Below are positions 17,248 through 25,185 of a stretch of 64,000 nt of DNA, piece by piece; position 1 is the first letter of the stretch, and each line of letters opens with the position of its first letter. The translations under genes and the position numbers were made by a program. This DNA comes from JACZYA01 sp965247455 (lineage in GTDB: Bacteria; Acidobacteriota; Terriglobia; Acidiferrales; 2-02-FULL-67-57), in contig CBDFHE010000016.1 of the NCBI GenBank assembly GCA_965247455.1, positions 124,001-188,000 of the forward strand, read 5' to 3'. The notes under the pieces were generated by a model that was given only the letters and a program-made list of their open reading frames with translations, was not told where the DNA came from and ran no database searches.

Positions 17248-17279
17248 ACGACCCGCGTTTTGCTCTTAGGAGAGCCTGC

Positions 17280-17726
17280 TCAGGTCCGGCAGTGGGTGCA
17301 GTAGCCGCCCATCTCCACCCGCGTCAGGATGATGTGGAAGTGGCATTCCCGCTCCACTTCCCCCTTCAGGCGCTCGAACAGGTGGCTTTCGAACTCCACC
17401 ACCTTGCCGCAGCGCAAGCAGGCCATGTGCAGGTGGTCACGTTGCGGGCGACGCTCGTAGTAGTGCCCGTCGCCGCGCAGGTGGAGCAAGTCCAGCTCGT
17501 CCACCAGCCCGTGGCGCTTCAGCAGCTTGAGTGTGCGATAGACGGTGACGCGGTCGATGCTGGGGTCGAGCCGTTGGGCCTTGCGCAGGATTTGGCTGGC
17601 GTCCAGATGTTGCTTGGCGGTCTCAATCACACCCAGGATGGTGCGCCGCTGCCGCGTCATGCGCACCCCGCGCACCATCAACTCCGCTTGCAAGCGCCCC
17701 GGCGCTTCCGTCTTCGGCATCGGCAT
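17280..17726 (-). CDS. Fur-family metalloregulator
   Basis: Metal-sensing transcription repressor of 148 aa, a normal Fur-family length. The N-terminal winged helix carries RMTRQRRTILGVIE and the recognition region IDRVTVYRTLKLL. The metal/dimerization domain holds RDHLHMACLRCGKVVEFE (HxH plus CxxC) and a C-terminal CTHC, so a structural Zn(Cys)4 site is intact. Fur, Zur and PerR cannot be separated by eye. It is upstream of, and co-oriented with, the TonB receptor; IS copy 1 now separates them. Its own upstream region contains TTGACC and a single TTGCAA-type half-site at 17750-17755, compatible with autoregulation. A CAGGAGG site precedes the start. Confidence 0.9.
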   Translation of the reverse strand: MPMPKTEAPGRLQAELMVRGVRMTRQRRTILGVIETAKQHLDASQILRKAQRLDPSIDRVTVYRTLKLLKRHGLVDELDLLHLRGDGHYYERRPQRDHLHMACLRCGKVVEFESHLFERLKGEVERECHFHIILTRVEMGGYCTHCRT

Positions 17727-17889
17727 CGCAACGCCTCCTGAAACCCGGTTGCAATAAGCTTACTCCCCTTCCCCCGCCCCGGTCAAGTCCAGCTGATAGC
17801 AACTTTTGGCATTTGAAAATGATGAACACTCGTAGATGATATTGCGACCATGGGGGATGAGAGACGTTAGGCAGAAGGAAGCAAGAGAA

Positions 17890-18378
17890 ATGGCTAAGCC
17901 CAAAAAGAGAAGGAAAAAGAAACCGTACTCTGAACGAACAGACCGCGAAAAAATCTCTAACAATTGGCGGAAAACTCTAGCTTTATTTCAAAAAGGTGAG
18001 TATTCAGTTTCTATCATTCGTGCTGCGACGACCGCAGAGCTCGCGACGAATCTAGTTATTCGAGCAGAATTGGCGCAAGGCAGGAATCTGCCGCCTTCGT
18101 TTGTAGACAGGTTGATGAAATGGGCAAATGGCCTTCAGGGGAAGATGAACATGCTCATATTGCCAATTGTGAAAGATGATTCTCGCCACAAGTCCATCAA
18201 GAAGTTGGCGAAAGTAATTCAAGAAGTCAACGAAGAAAGGAACGGGGTAGTGCACAGAGGTGAATTCAGAGGGAGGAAGATAGCGCGGCGGACACTCGAA
18301 AAGGTTCGTCAAATTGTGCTTGCACTCGTAACTCCTTATGAACCTAGGTTCGACTTGTCGGAACTACCTGACAGTTAG
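17890..18378 (+). CDS. HEPN-like domain protein, unknown role
   Basis: Protein of 162 aa with a Lys/Arg-rich N-terminus (MAKPKKRRKKKPYSERTD) and a predicted all-helical body. Near the C-terminus is RNGVVH (R117-x4-H122), fitting the Rx4-6H signature of HEPN domains, several of which are RNases in toxin-antitoxin or abortive-infection systems; others are merely RNA-binding. No antitoxin or MNT nucleotidyltransferase gene lies beside it. Codon use looks less GC-biased than in the flanking genes, suggesting acquired DNA. ATG 17890 has AAGGAAG upstream; an in-frame ATG at 17857 is possible. It overlaps the ispG stop by 4 bp, convergently. Confidence 0.6.
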   Translation: MAKPKKRRKKKPYSERTDREKISNNWRKTLALFQKGEYSVSIIRAATTAELATNLVIRAELAQGRNLPPSFVDRLMKWANGLQGKMNMLILPIVKDDSRHKSIKKLAKVIQEVNEERNGVVHRGEFRGRKIARRTLEKVRQIVLALVTPYEPRFDLSELPDS

Positions 18379-19490
18379 TCGGTGGGTTCGCCGGCGGGGA
18401 CGGGGACGTGCTGCTTCTCGGCCAGGTAGGATTCGATCTCTTGCACCAGCGCGGGGACAATCTCTTCTTCCGTCACGCGCTTCACTGCGACGCCATCGCG
18501 GTAGATCATTCCGTTGCCGCGCCCGGCAGCCACGCCCAGGTGTGCGGTGCGCGCCTCGCCCGGCCCGTTCACCGCGCAGCCCATCACCGCCACGTTCAGC
18601 GGTTCCTGAATGTGGGCCACCCGCTGCTCAATTTCGCCCACGATCTTGAACAGGTCCACCTCCAGCCGCCCGCAGGTGGGGCAGGCAATGACGTTCACGC
18701 CGCGCGAGCGGATGTCGAGCGATTTCAAAATCTCGTACGCTACCCGCACTTCCTCCGCCGGCTCGGTGGCCAGCGAGACGCGAATGGTGTCGCCGATGCC
18801 CTCCGCCAGCAGCATCCCCAGCCCGACCGACGACTTGATGGTCCCCGCAAAGGCCGAGCCGGCCTCGGTGATGCCGAGGTGGAAGGGATAGTCCACCTGG
18901 GGCGCCAGCAAACGGTAGGCATCCACGGTGAGCTGCACGTGCGACGCCTTGAGCGAGATGATGATCTCGCGGAAGTCCAGCTCTTCCAGAATCCGAACGT
19001 GGTCGAGCGCGCTTTCTACCATCGCCTCGGCGGTCGGGTAGCCGTACTTTTCCAGCAGCCGCCGTTCCAGCGAACCGGCGTTCACTCCGATGCGGATGGG
19101 CACCCCGCACTCCTGCGCTTTGCGGACAACTTCGCGCACGCGCTCGGGCTCGCCGATGTTGCCGGGATTCAGCCGCAGCTTGGCGATGCCGGCGTCCAGC
19201 GCCATCAGCGCCAGCCGATACTGGAAGTGAATGTCAGCCACCAGCGGCACCTTCGGTACGCGCCGCGCAATCTCCGCCAGCGCGTCCGCCGCTTGCATGT
19301 CCGGCACCGCCAGCCGAACCAGCTCGCAGCCCGCCGCCACCATCTGCTCAATCTGCGCCACCGTCGCGCCCACCTCGCGGGTGTCGGTCTTGGTCATGGA
19401 CTGCACCACCACCGGCGCGTCGCCGCCGATGGTGAGCGGCCCCACACGCACGGGCCGCGTCCGGCGCCGGTCTCGCGTAGTTTCCAGCAT
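18375..19490 (-). CDS. ispG: 4-hydroxy-3-methylbut-2-enyl diphosphate synthase
   Basis: Iron-sulfur enzyme of the MEP isoprenoid pathway that converts MEcPP to HMBPP. At 371 aa it is the compact bacterial form. The TIM-barrel N-terminus shows VVVQSMTKTDT and the substrate region PLVADIHFQYR and KLRLNPGNIG. The C-terminal 4Fe-4S domain has CPTCGR and VMGCAVNGPGEA, supplying three Cys and the ligand Glu. With dxr, uppS and a polyprenyl synthase on the same strand it places much of isoprenoid synthesis in this segment. About 120 bp separates it from rseP, so it may have its own promoter. Confidence 0.95.
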   Translation of the reverse strand: MLETTRDRRRTRPVRVGPLTIGGDAPVVVQSMTKTDTREVGATVAQIEQMVAAGCELVRLAVPDMQAADALAEIARRVPKVPLVADIHFQYRLALMALDAGIAKLRLNPGNIGEPERVREVVRKAQECGVPIRIGVNAGSLERRLLEKYGYPTAEAMVESALDHVRILEELDFREIIISLKASHVQLTVDAYRLLAPQVDYPFHLGITEAGSAFAGTIKSSVGLGMLLAEGIGDTIRVSLATEPAEEVRVAYEILKSLDIRSRGVNVIACPTCGRLEVDLFKIVGEIEQRVAHIQEPLNVAVMGCAVNGPGEARTAHLGVAAGRGNGMIYRDGVAVKRVTEEEIVPALVQEIESYLAEKQHVPVPAGEPTD

Positions 19491-19516
19491 CCTTTCCTTA
19501 CCTTATTGCGGCTTGT

Positions 19517-19556
19517 CTCCGTGTTTTCTTTGCGTCCTCTGCGCCTCTGTGGTTAG
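19517..19556. repeat. intergenic TTTGCGTCC/TCTGCGCC-type repeat
   Basis: Short quasi-tandem units TTTGCGTCC, TCTGCGCC and TCTGTGGTT between ispG and rseP. Similar tracts recur in intergenic DNA of many unrelated bacteria by general recollection; one copy is visible here. Confidence 0.4.
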
Positions 19557-19614
19557 ACACTCGGCGTAGCGGCGCGCGTACCCAACTGCACTGTCCTTGA
19601 TCGCCTACGTCAGG

Positions 19615-20934
19615 TTACCGGAAAAAGTAGCGCATTACATCGTTGTACATGACCACCACGAACAGCAGCATCAGCAGCACGAATCCCAGTTGCAGGAAGC
19701 GCTCTTTGACCCGCAGGCTCAGGTCGCGCCGCAGCGTGCCTTCCACTCCCAGCAGGGCGATGTGCCCGCCGTCGAGAATCGGAATCGGCAGCAGATTCAA
19801 AATCCCCAGGTTGACGCTGATGATCGCCATCAGGTGCATCAGCGGCCCCCAGCCCAACTGCGCTGCCTGCCCCGACAGGTTGACAATTCCGATCGGACCC
19901 TGCACCGCTTGCAAACTGGCCCGCCCAGCGAACAGCCGATGAATTAATTCGTAGAGCAGCCCCGCCATGCGCGCGTTTTCCGCCACCGAAGTTTTCAGCG
20001 CATCCAGGAGGTTTAACTCCACCGAGGTCACGCGCGGGCCAATTTGAATCCCGAGGAAATACGCCGTCCGGCCGCGCCACTCGCGTTCTTGCGCGCGCAC
20101 TTCGATTTCGAATTCTTCGCCCGCACGTCTGACGGTGAGCCGCAGCGGCGCGCCCTGGCTGCTCTGAATTCGTTCCACAAAACTGCTAGCGCCCAACTGC
20201 GTCGTGCTTTCTTCTTCCAGTGCCGCAATCTCATCGCCTACTTTGAGGCCCGCTGCATCGGCGGGCATGCCCGGCTCCACCTCAGTAATCACTAACGGCA
20301 GGTAAGGCATCCATCCGACCACGGGCATGTCCTGCCCCTCGCCCAATTCCGGTTGGACCACCAGCTCGAACTCTTCGCCCTCCCGCGAGATTCTCGCCGC
20401 CAGCGGTTCCTCGCCACCCAGGGCGATCTCCACTTGTACATCTTCCCAGGTCGGATTCCTCTTCTTTCCAATCTGTACGATCACATCACCCGGCAGGATG
20501 CCTGCTTGAGCCGCGGCTGAATCCGGAAGCACGGAGTGCACCTGCGCGGGCTCGTCCACATACGCAGCCCGTTGGTAAGAGAATGAGAAGAGAATCCACA
20601 GCAGCAGCACCGCCATCAGAATGTTGACGGTCGGCCCCGCAAAATAAACCACCGCCCGCTGCCAGCGCGGGCGGGAGAGAAACTCGTCCGGCGCGCCGGT
20701 GCGTTCCAACAGCGGGTTCTCGCCCGCCAGGCTGACGTAGCCCCCCAGTGGGATCGCGCTCAGGCGGTAGTCTGTCTGGCCGCGTTTCCAACCCAGCAGG
20801 CGCGGCCCGAAGCCGATGGAGAAAGTCTGGACGTGGATGCCGAACAGCCGGGCCACCACAAAGTGACCCCACTCGTGCACCAGCACCATCAGCCCCAGCA
20901 CCAGAATCCCGACCAAAATCCAAAACACATTCAT
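19615..20934 (-). CDS. rseP: RseP-type site-2 zinc metalloprotease
   Basis: Inner-membrane protease for regulated intramembrane proteolysis, for example of anti-sigma factors. The 439-aa protein has HEWGH (HExxH zinc site) in its first membrane segment and NLLPIPILDGGH (NxxPxPxLDG) in the third, giving a complete active site. Two PDZ-like modules lie between them (around residues 125-195 and 215-290), as in RseP. Its substrate is not encoded nearby. It overlaps the dxr stop by 4 bp, the conserved dxr-rseP gene order of many bacteria. Confidence 0.93.
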   Translation of the reverse strand: MNVFWILVGILVLGLMVLVHEWGHFVVARLFGIHVQTFSIGFGPRLLGWKRGQTDYRLSAIPLGGYVSLAGENPLLERTGAPDEFLSRPRWQRAVVYFAGPTVNILMAVLLLWILFSFSYQRAAYVDEPAQVHSVLPDSAAAQAGILPGDVIVQIGKKRNPTWEDVQVEIALGGEEPLAARISREGEEFELVVQPELGEGQDMPVVGWMPYLPLVITEVEPGMPADAAGLKVGDEIAALEEESTTQLGASSFVERIQSSQGAPLRLTVRRAGEEFEIEVRAQEREWRGRTAYFLGIQIGPRVTSVELNLLDALKTSVAENARMAGLLYELIHRLFAGRASLQAVQGPIGIVNLSGQAAQLGWGPLMHLMAIISVNLGILNLLPIPILDGGHIALLGVEGTLRRDLSLRVKERFLQLGFVLLMLLFVVVMYNDVMRYFFR

Positions 20935-22121
20935 CGGCGTTTCCTCTTCTTTTTTCGCACGGTCTCGACCACGTGCGCGGCATAGCTGCGCGCCTGCCGG
21001 TCGCAGCTCAACACATCTTCGATGCTTCCCAGCGGCATCGGGGTGGACGCTTCCAGCACGCGCTCGATCACCTCGGGAATCTCTGAGAACCGCACCCGCC
21101 GGTTGAGGAACGCGCCCACCGCCACTTCATCAGCGGCATTCAGCACGCACGGCAGCGAACCGCCCGCCGCCAGCGCCTGCCGAGCCAGTGACAGGCAGCG
21201 AAATTTCTTCTCGTCCGGCGGACGAAACTCTAGCTTGCCCAGCCCGCTCACGCTCAGGCGGTGGTTGGTGGAGGGCACCCGGTCGGGATAAGTGAGCGCG
21301 TATTGTAGCGGCAGCCGCATGTCAGGCCGTGCAAGTTGCGCCAGGGTCGAGCCGTCCACGAATTCGATCAGCGAGTGGATAATCGCCTGCGGGTGAATGA
21401 CCACCTCAATCTGTTCCGGCCGCAGACCGAAGAGCCAATGCGCTTCGATCACCTCAAACCCTTTGTTCATCAGCGTGGCCGAGTCCACCGTAATGCGGTT
21501 ACCCATTTTCCATTGCGGGTGTTGCAACGCCTGCCGCGGAGTGGCCCGCGCCAGCCGCGCCCGCGGCCACTTCAGGAACGGCCCGCCCGACCCCGTCAAG
21601 GTCAGCCGCTCGACTTCCCGGCGGCGTCCGGCCCGCAGGCATTGGTGGATGGCGTTGTGCTCGCTGTCCACCGGCAGAATGTCAACGTCCGACCGCGCCG
21701 CCGCGTCCATCACCAGCGCACCCGCCGCCACTAGAACTTCTTTGTTGGCCAGCGCCAGCGTTTTGCCCGCCGCCACTGCTTTGTAGGTCGCCTCCAGTCC
21801 CACCACGCCGACGGCGGCGGAAACCACCAGCTCGGCTCCCGGATGCGTGGCGACGGCGTTCAAGCCTTCGCGGCCCCAGAGAATCTCCGGCTGCCGGGCA
21901 ACACCCAACTCGCCCAGCCGCTCGCGCAGCGGCGCCACTTTCTCCGCCGACGCCAGCGCCACCAGCTCGGGCTGGAAGCGCGCCGCCTGCCCGGCCAGTT
22001 CCTCGACGTTGTCCCCCGCCGCCAGGGCCACGACCCGAAAGCGGTCGCGCAGTTCTTCCACCACTTGCAGGCATTGTCTTCCGACGGAACCGGTGGAGCC
22101 CAGGATTGCTAGCGTGCGCAT
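20931..22121 (-). CDS. dxr: 1-deoxy-D-xylulose 5-phosphate reductoisomerase
   Basis: NADPH-dependent second enzyme of the MEP pathway, DXP to MEP. The 396-aa protein opens with LGSTGSVGRQ (Rossmann dinucleotide loop). NKEVLVAAG, PVDSEHNAI and GSGGPF form the metal and substrate sites, and MGNRITVDSATLMNKG is the flexible-lid region; all are intact. The C-terminus is Lys/Arg-rich. It lies between cdsA (9 bp upstream) and rseP (4-bp overlap) in one apparent operon. Confidence 0.96.
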   Translation of the reverse strand: MRTLAILGSTGSVGRQCLQVVEELRDRFRVVALAAGDNVEELAGQAARFQPELVALASAEKVAPLRERLGELGVARQPEILWGREGLNAVATHPGAELVVSAAVGVVGLEATYKAVAAGKTLALANKEVLVAAGALVMDAAARSDVDILPVDSEHNAIHQCLRAGRRREVERLTLTGSGGPFLKWPRARLARATPRQALQHPQWKMGNRITVDSATLMNKGFEVIEAHWLFGLRPEQIEVVIHPQAIIHSLIEFVDGSTLAQLARPDMRLPLQYALTYPDRVPSTNHRLSVSGLGKLEFRPPDEKKFRCLSLARQALAAGGSLPCVLNAADEVAVGAFLNRRVRFSEIPEVIERVLEASTPMPLGSIEDVLSCDRQARSYAAHVVETVRKKKRKRR

Positions 22122-22130
22122 GAAACTTCT

Positions 22131-22943
22131 TTATCCGCCGCCCAAAAGCAGCCAACTCCAATAGTACCACACGCCCGGAAGCGCGAATAGCAAGCTGTCG
22201 ATGCGGTCCAGTATGCCGCCGTGGCCGGGAAGCACGGTGGAAGAATCTTTTACGCCCGCGCCGCGCTTAAGCGCGGACTCCGCCAGGTCTCCCATTTGCG
22301 CCAGCAGGTTCACGCTCAGCGGCAGCAGGATTGCATGGACCACAGCCAGGGAGGGAAACCAGAGCCGAAATAACCAGAACCCAATCCCCAGCGTCGCTAC
22401 CAGGCTGGCGACGCTTCCTTCCACCGTTTTGCCGGGGCTGATCTTGGGGGCCAGTTTGTGACGGCCCACCGCCCGGCCCGCAAAATAGGCCGCGGTGTCG
22501 CCGACCCAAATCAGTAGCAAGGCATACAAAATGATGCGCGGGCCTTGCCGACTCTCCCGCAGCGCAATCATCAACGCAAAGGGAACAGCCGTGTAGAACA
22601 GGCCAAATAGCCCTGCCGAAGCGGCTGGCAGCAACTCAACCAGGGCGGGTCGGCGAAACAGCTCTACTGCCAGCACCACAAGAACTGCGCCCACCAAAAC
22701 CGCCAGGAGTTGGCTAGGCGTCAACCACGCAGCGAGCAACAGGCCCAGGCTCAAGAGATAGACCGTCCAACGGGTGGGCACAGGCCCGGTGCGGCCCGCC
22801 AGTTCGAGATATTCCCACAGCGCAAGCCAGACAAACGGCAGCACCGCCAGCAGAAACAGCCAACGCGGCGCCCACAGCACCAGCGCCACCACCAGCGGGA
22901 TCAACACCGCCGCCGTCAGGATGCGTTTGAGGGTGGAGCCCAT
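22131..22943 (-). CDS. cdsA: phosphatidate cytidylyltransferase
   Basis: Integral membrane enzyme making CDP-diacylglycerol from phosphatidate and CTP, the branch point for phospholipids. It is about 270 aa with about eight membrane segments. The C-terminal signature is visible as KRGAGVKDSSTVLPGHGGILDRIDSL, here split between KDSSTVLPGHGG and LDRIDS. ATG 22943 (MGSTLKR) is chosen; a TTG at 22964 is possible. It follows uppS by about 47 bp and precedes dxr by 9 bp, the common uppS-cdsA-dxr-rseP order. Confidence 0.93.
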   Translation of the reverse strand: MGSTLKRILTAAVLIPLVVALVLWAPRWLFLLAVLPFVWLALWEYLELAGRTGPVPTRWTVYLLSLGLLLAAWLTPSQLLAVLVGAVLVVLAVELFRRPALVELLPAASAGLFGLFYTAVPFALMIALRESRQGPRIILYALLLIWVGDTAAYFAGRAVGRHKLAPKISPGKTVEGSVASLVATLGIGFWLFRLWFPSLAVVHAILLPLSVNLLAQMGDLAESALKRGAGVKDSSTVLPGHGGILDRIDSLLFALPGVWYYWSWLLLGGG

Positions 22944-22990
22944 CGCGCGGCGAAATTCTAGCAATAAGCCGGGCTTCTGCGAAGATTTTT

Positions 22991-23824
22991 TCAGTTTCGG
23001 ACCAAGTCCCTGCTACGGGACGCCGGCGGGCGACGACGCCGTTGAGCCGCTTCCGGCGAGAGCCCGCCATAGCGGCGCTCCCGTTGCTGGAAGTCCAGGA
23101 TGGCTTGCAGCAGATGCTTGGGGGCAAAGTCAGGCCACAGCGTTTCCGTCACCCAGATTTCCGTGTAGGCGAGTTGCCAGAGGAAGAAGTTGCTGACGCG
23201 CATCTCCCCGCTGGTGCGGATGAGCAGGTCGGGGTCGGGCAAATCGCTGGCGTAGAGATGTTGAGCCAGCACGTCCTCGTCCACTGCTTTGGCGCCGTTG
23301 CTCTGCGCGTGGGCCACCAGCGCGCGGACCGCATCCACCAACTCCGCCCGGCCGGTGTAGTTGAGCGCGACCACCAACTGTAGGCCGGTGTTGCTCCGCG
23401 TCTCTTCTAGGGACTGGGCAATGTCTTCCTGCACCGCTCGCGGCAACTCGCGCCAGCGCCCGATTACCCGCAGGCGGACGTTGTTGCGCTTCATGTAAGC
23501 GAGCTCGTGCCGCACATAGCGCCGCAGCAGGTTCATCAGGAAATCGGTCTCTTTCTGCGGGCGCTTCCAGTTGTCCAGCGAAAAGGCGTAGAGGGTCAGC
23601 ACCGGAAGGCCGATGCGAGCGCAGGCTTCCACGATCACGCGCGTGGCCTCCACCCCGGCGCGATGGCCGGCGATGCGGGGCCGGTGTCGCCGCCGGGCCC
23701 AGCGCCCATTGCCGTCCATGATGATGGCGATGTGTTGCGGCAACGCGTTGCGATCTACCCGTTGCCACAGCGCAGCTTCCGCACTGCCAGCTTTGAATGG
23801 CCCTTTGCCTTTCACGATTCTCAC
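22991..23824 (-). CDS. uppS: undecaprenyl diphosphate synthase
   Basis: Cytosolic cis-prenyltransferase making the C55 lipid carrier for peptidoglycan and O-antigen. Hallmarks are HIAIIMDGNGRWA (catalytic Asp and P-loop Arg), GHRAG, LYAFSLDNWKRP, LNYTGRAELVDAV and the C-terminal DLLIRTSGEMRVSNFFLWQ. The longest frame begins at 23995, but that part overlaps the NRAMP gene and is unlike UppS. GTG 23824 (277 aa) or GTG 23815 fits better. It lies 41 bp after the NRAMP stop. The C-terminal Arg-rich tail is slightly longer than usual. Confidence 0.92.
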   Translation of the reverse strand: MRIVKGKGPFKAGSAEAALWQRVDRNALPQHIAIIMDGNGRWARRRHRPRIAGHRAGVEATRVIVEACARIGLPVLTLYAFSLDNWKRPQKETDFLMNLLRRYVRHELAYMKRNNVRLRVIGRWRELPRAVQEDIAQSLEETRSNTGLQLVVALNYTGRAELVDAVRALVAHAQSNGAKAVDEDVLAQHLYASDLPDPDLLIRTSGEMRVSNFFLWQLAYTEIWVTETLWPDFAPKHLLQAILDFQQRERRYGGLSPEAAQRRRRPPASRSRDLVRN

Positions 23825-23865
23825 CCTAGCACACGCATACCCAACAGGCAATCTGCGGCGCCGCT

Positions 23866-25185
23866 CTAGGGAGAAGCAGGGTTCAGGCTTACCGGCGCGC
23901 CGGTGACGCCCAGGTAAACAAGCAGGAGAGTCAGCAAGCTCACGCCAATGACGGTGGCCCATGCCACGCCGTTCCAGGCCGGCGAGTTCCGCCACTTGCC
24001 TACCAAGTCGCTCCGGTTCACCAGCAGCAGAATGAACACCAGCACCACCGGCAACAGAAACGCATTAACCGCCTGCGAGAGCACCATGATCCGCACCAGC
24101 GGTGTGTCGGGCAGCAGGATCAATCCCGCTCCCACCAGAATCAGCGCGGTATAAAGCCAGTAGAAAATGGGTGCTTCGCGGAAACGCTTGTCCACGCCTG
24201 CTTCCACCCCCAGACCTTCGCAAATCACAAAAGCGGTCGAGAGCGGTACAATGGAAGCGGCGAAGAGCGAAGCGTTCAGCAACCCGAACGCGAACAGCGC
24301 CGACGCGTACGGCCCGGCCAGGGGACGCAGGGCCGCGGCCGCCTCAGCGGCGTCGCGAATCTGCGTCTGTCCGTTGGCGTGCAGGGTGGCGGCGCAACAA
24401 ACAATGATGAAGAACACAATCGCCATGCAACTGATGCTTCCCACCAGCACATCCACGCGCGTCTCCCAATAGCGTTCCCGCGGTATGCCTTTTTCCACCA
24501 CCGCCGACTGCAAATAGAAGTGCTGCCAGGGTGCGATGGTCGAACCGATCATCGCCAGCAGCAACAGCAGGTAGCTGGAGCTCCATTCCACTGTTGGTCG
24601 GATGGTTTGGTAAGCCGCCGCCGTCCAGTCCGGTTTAGCCATAAAGGCCGAAAACACGTAGGCCAGGTAGAAAACGCAAATCGCCAGAAAAACCTTTTCC
24701 ACACCTTTGTAGGTGCCCTTGACCACCAGCAGCCACACCAGCGCGGCAGCCGCCGGTACCGAGAGGTAGCGGCTGACGCCAAACAGTTCCAAACTGGCCG
24801 CCACTCCGGCGAACTCGGCCAGGATGTTCCCCAGCGCCACCGCCAACACTCCCAGCATCAGGAAGACCGTGGTGCGAAAGCCGAATTCCTCCCGGATCAG
24901 ATCCGACAACCCTTTGCCGGTCATCACGCCCAAGCGCGCTGTCATCTCCTGGGTCACATACAAGATGACGGTCATGGGAATCAGCGTCCACAGCAGCAGA
25001 TAGCCGAACTGCGCCCCCGCCAGCGAGTAGGTATAGATTCCCCCGGCGTCGTTGTCCACGTTGGAGGTAATCAGCCCGGGGCCCACCACCGCAAAGAAAA
25101 TCACCAGTTGCTTCCGCCACAGCCGCAGCCGCCTTCGCTGGCGGAGGACCGGCCGCACCCAGGCTTTTACTTTTGTGGTTGCCAT
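23866..25185 (-). CDS. NRAMP-related divalent metal transporter with a non-canonical metal site
   Basis: Inner-membrane transporter of 439 aa with about eleven hydrophobic segments and the LeuT-type NRAMP fold. The first helix reads VGPGLITSNVDNDAGG, where classical Mn/Fe NRAMPs have DPGN, and TM6 reads GSTIAPWQHFY in place of the canonical MPH(N/S) stretch. The coordination set is therefore altered, as in outlying NRAMP clades, some of which carry Mg or Al. The 5' end overlaps the PRC/MgtE_N/CBS gene by 19 bp, implying tight translational coupling. The ion is not proven; the partner's Mg-sensing domains favour Mg or Mn. Confidence 0.85.
   Translation of the reverse strand: MATTKVKAWVRPVLRQRRRLRLWRKQLVIFFAVVGPGLITSNVDNDAGGIYTYSLAGAQFGYLLLWTLIPMTVILYVTQEMTARLGVMTGKGLSDLIREEFGFRTTVFLMLGVLAVALGNILAEFAGVAASLELFGVSRYLSVPAAAALVWLLVVKGTYKGVEKVFLAICVFYLAYVFSAFMAKPDWTAAAYQTIRPTVEWSSSYLLLLLAMIGSTIAPWQHFYLQSAVVEKGIPRERYWETRVDVLVGSISCMAIVFFIIVCCAATLHANGQTQIRDAAEAAAALRPLAGPYASALFAFGLLNASLFAASIVPLSTAFVICEGLGVEAGVDKRFREAPIFYWLYTALILVGAGLILLPDTPLVRIMVLSQAVNAFLLPVVLVFILLLVNRSDLVGKWRNSPAWNGVAWATVIGVSLLTLLLVYLGVTGAPVSLNPASP

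Noticed and set aside
22991..23995. 334-aa version of UppS
   Set aside because: The first 57 codons overlap the NRAMP gene and do not resemble UppS; a GTG start at 23824 or 23815 gives the family length.
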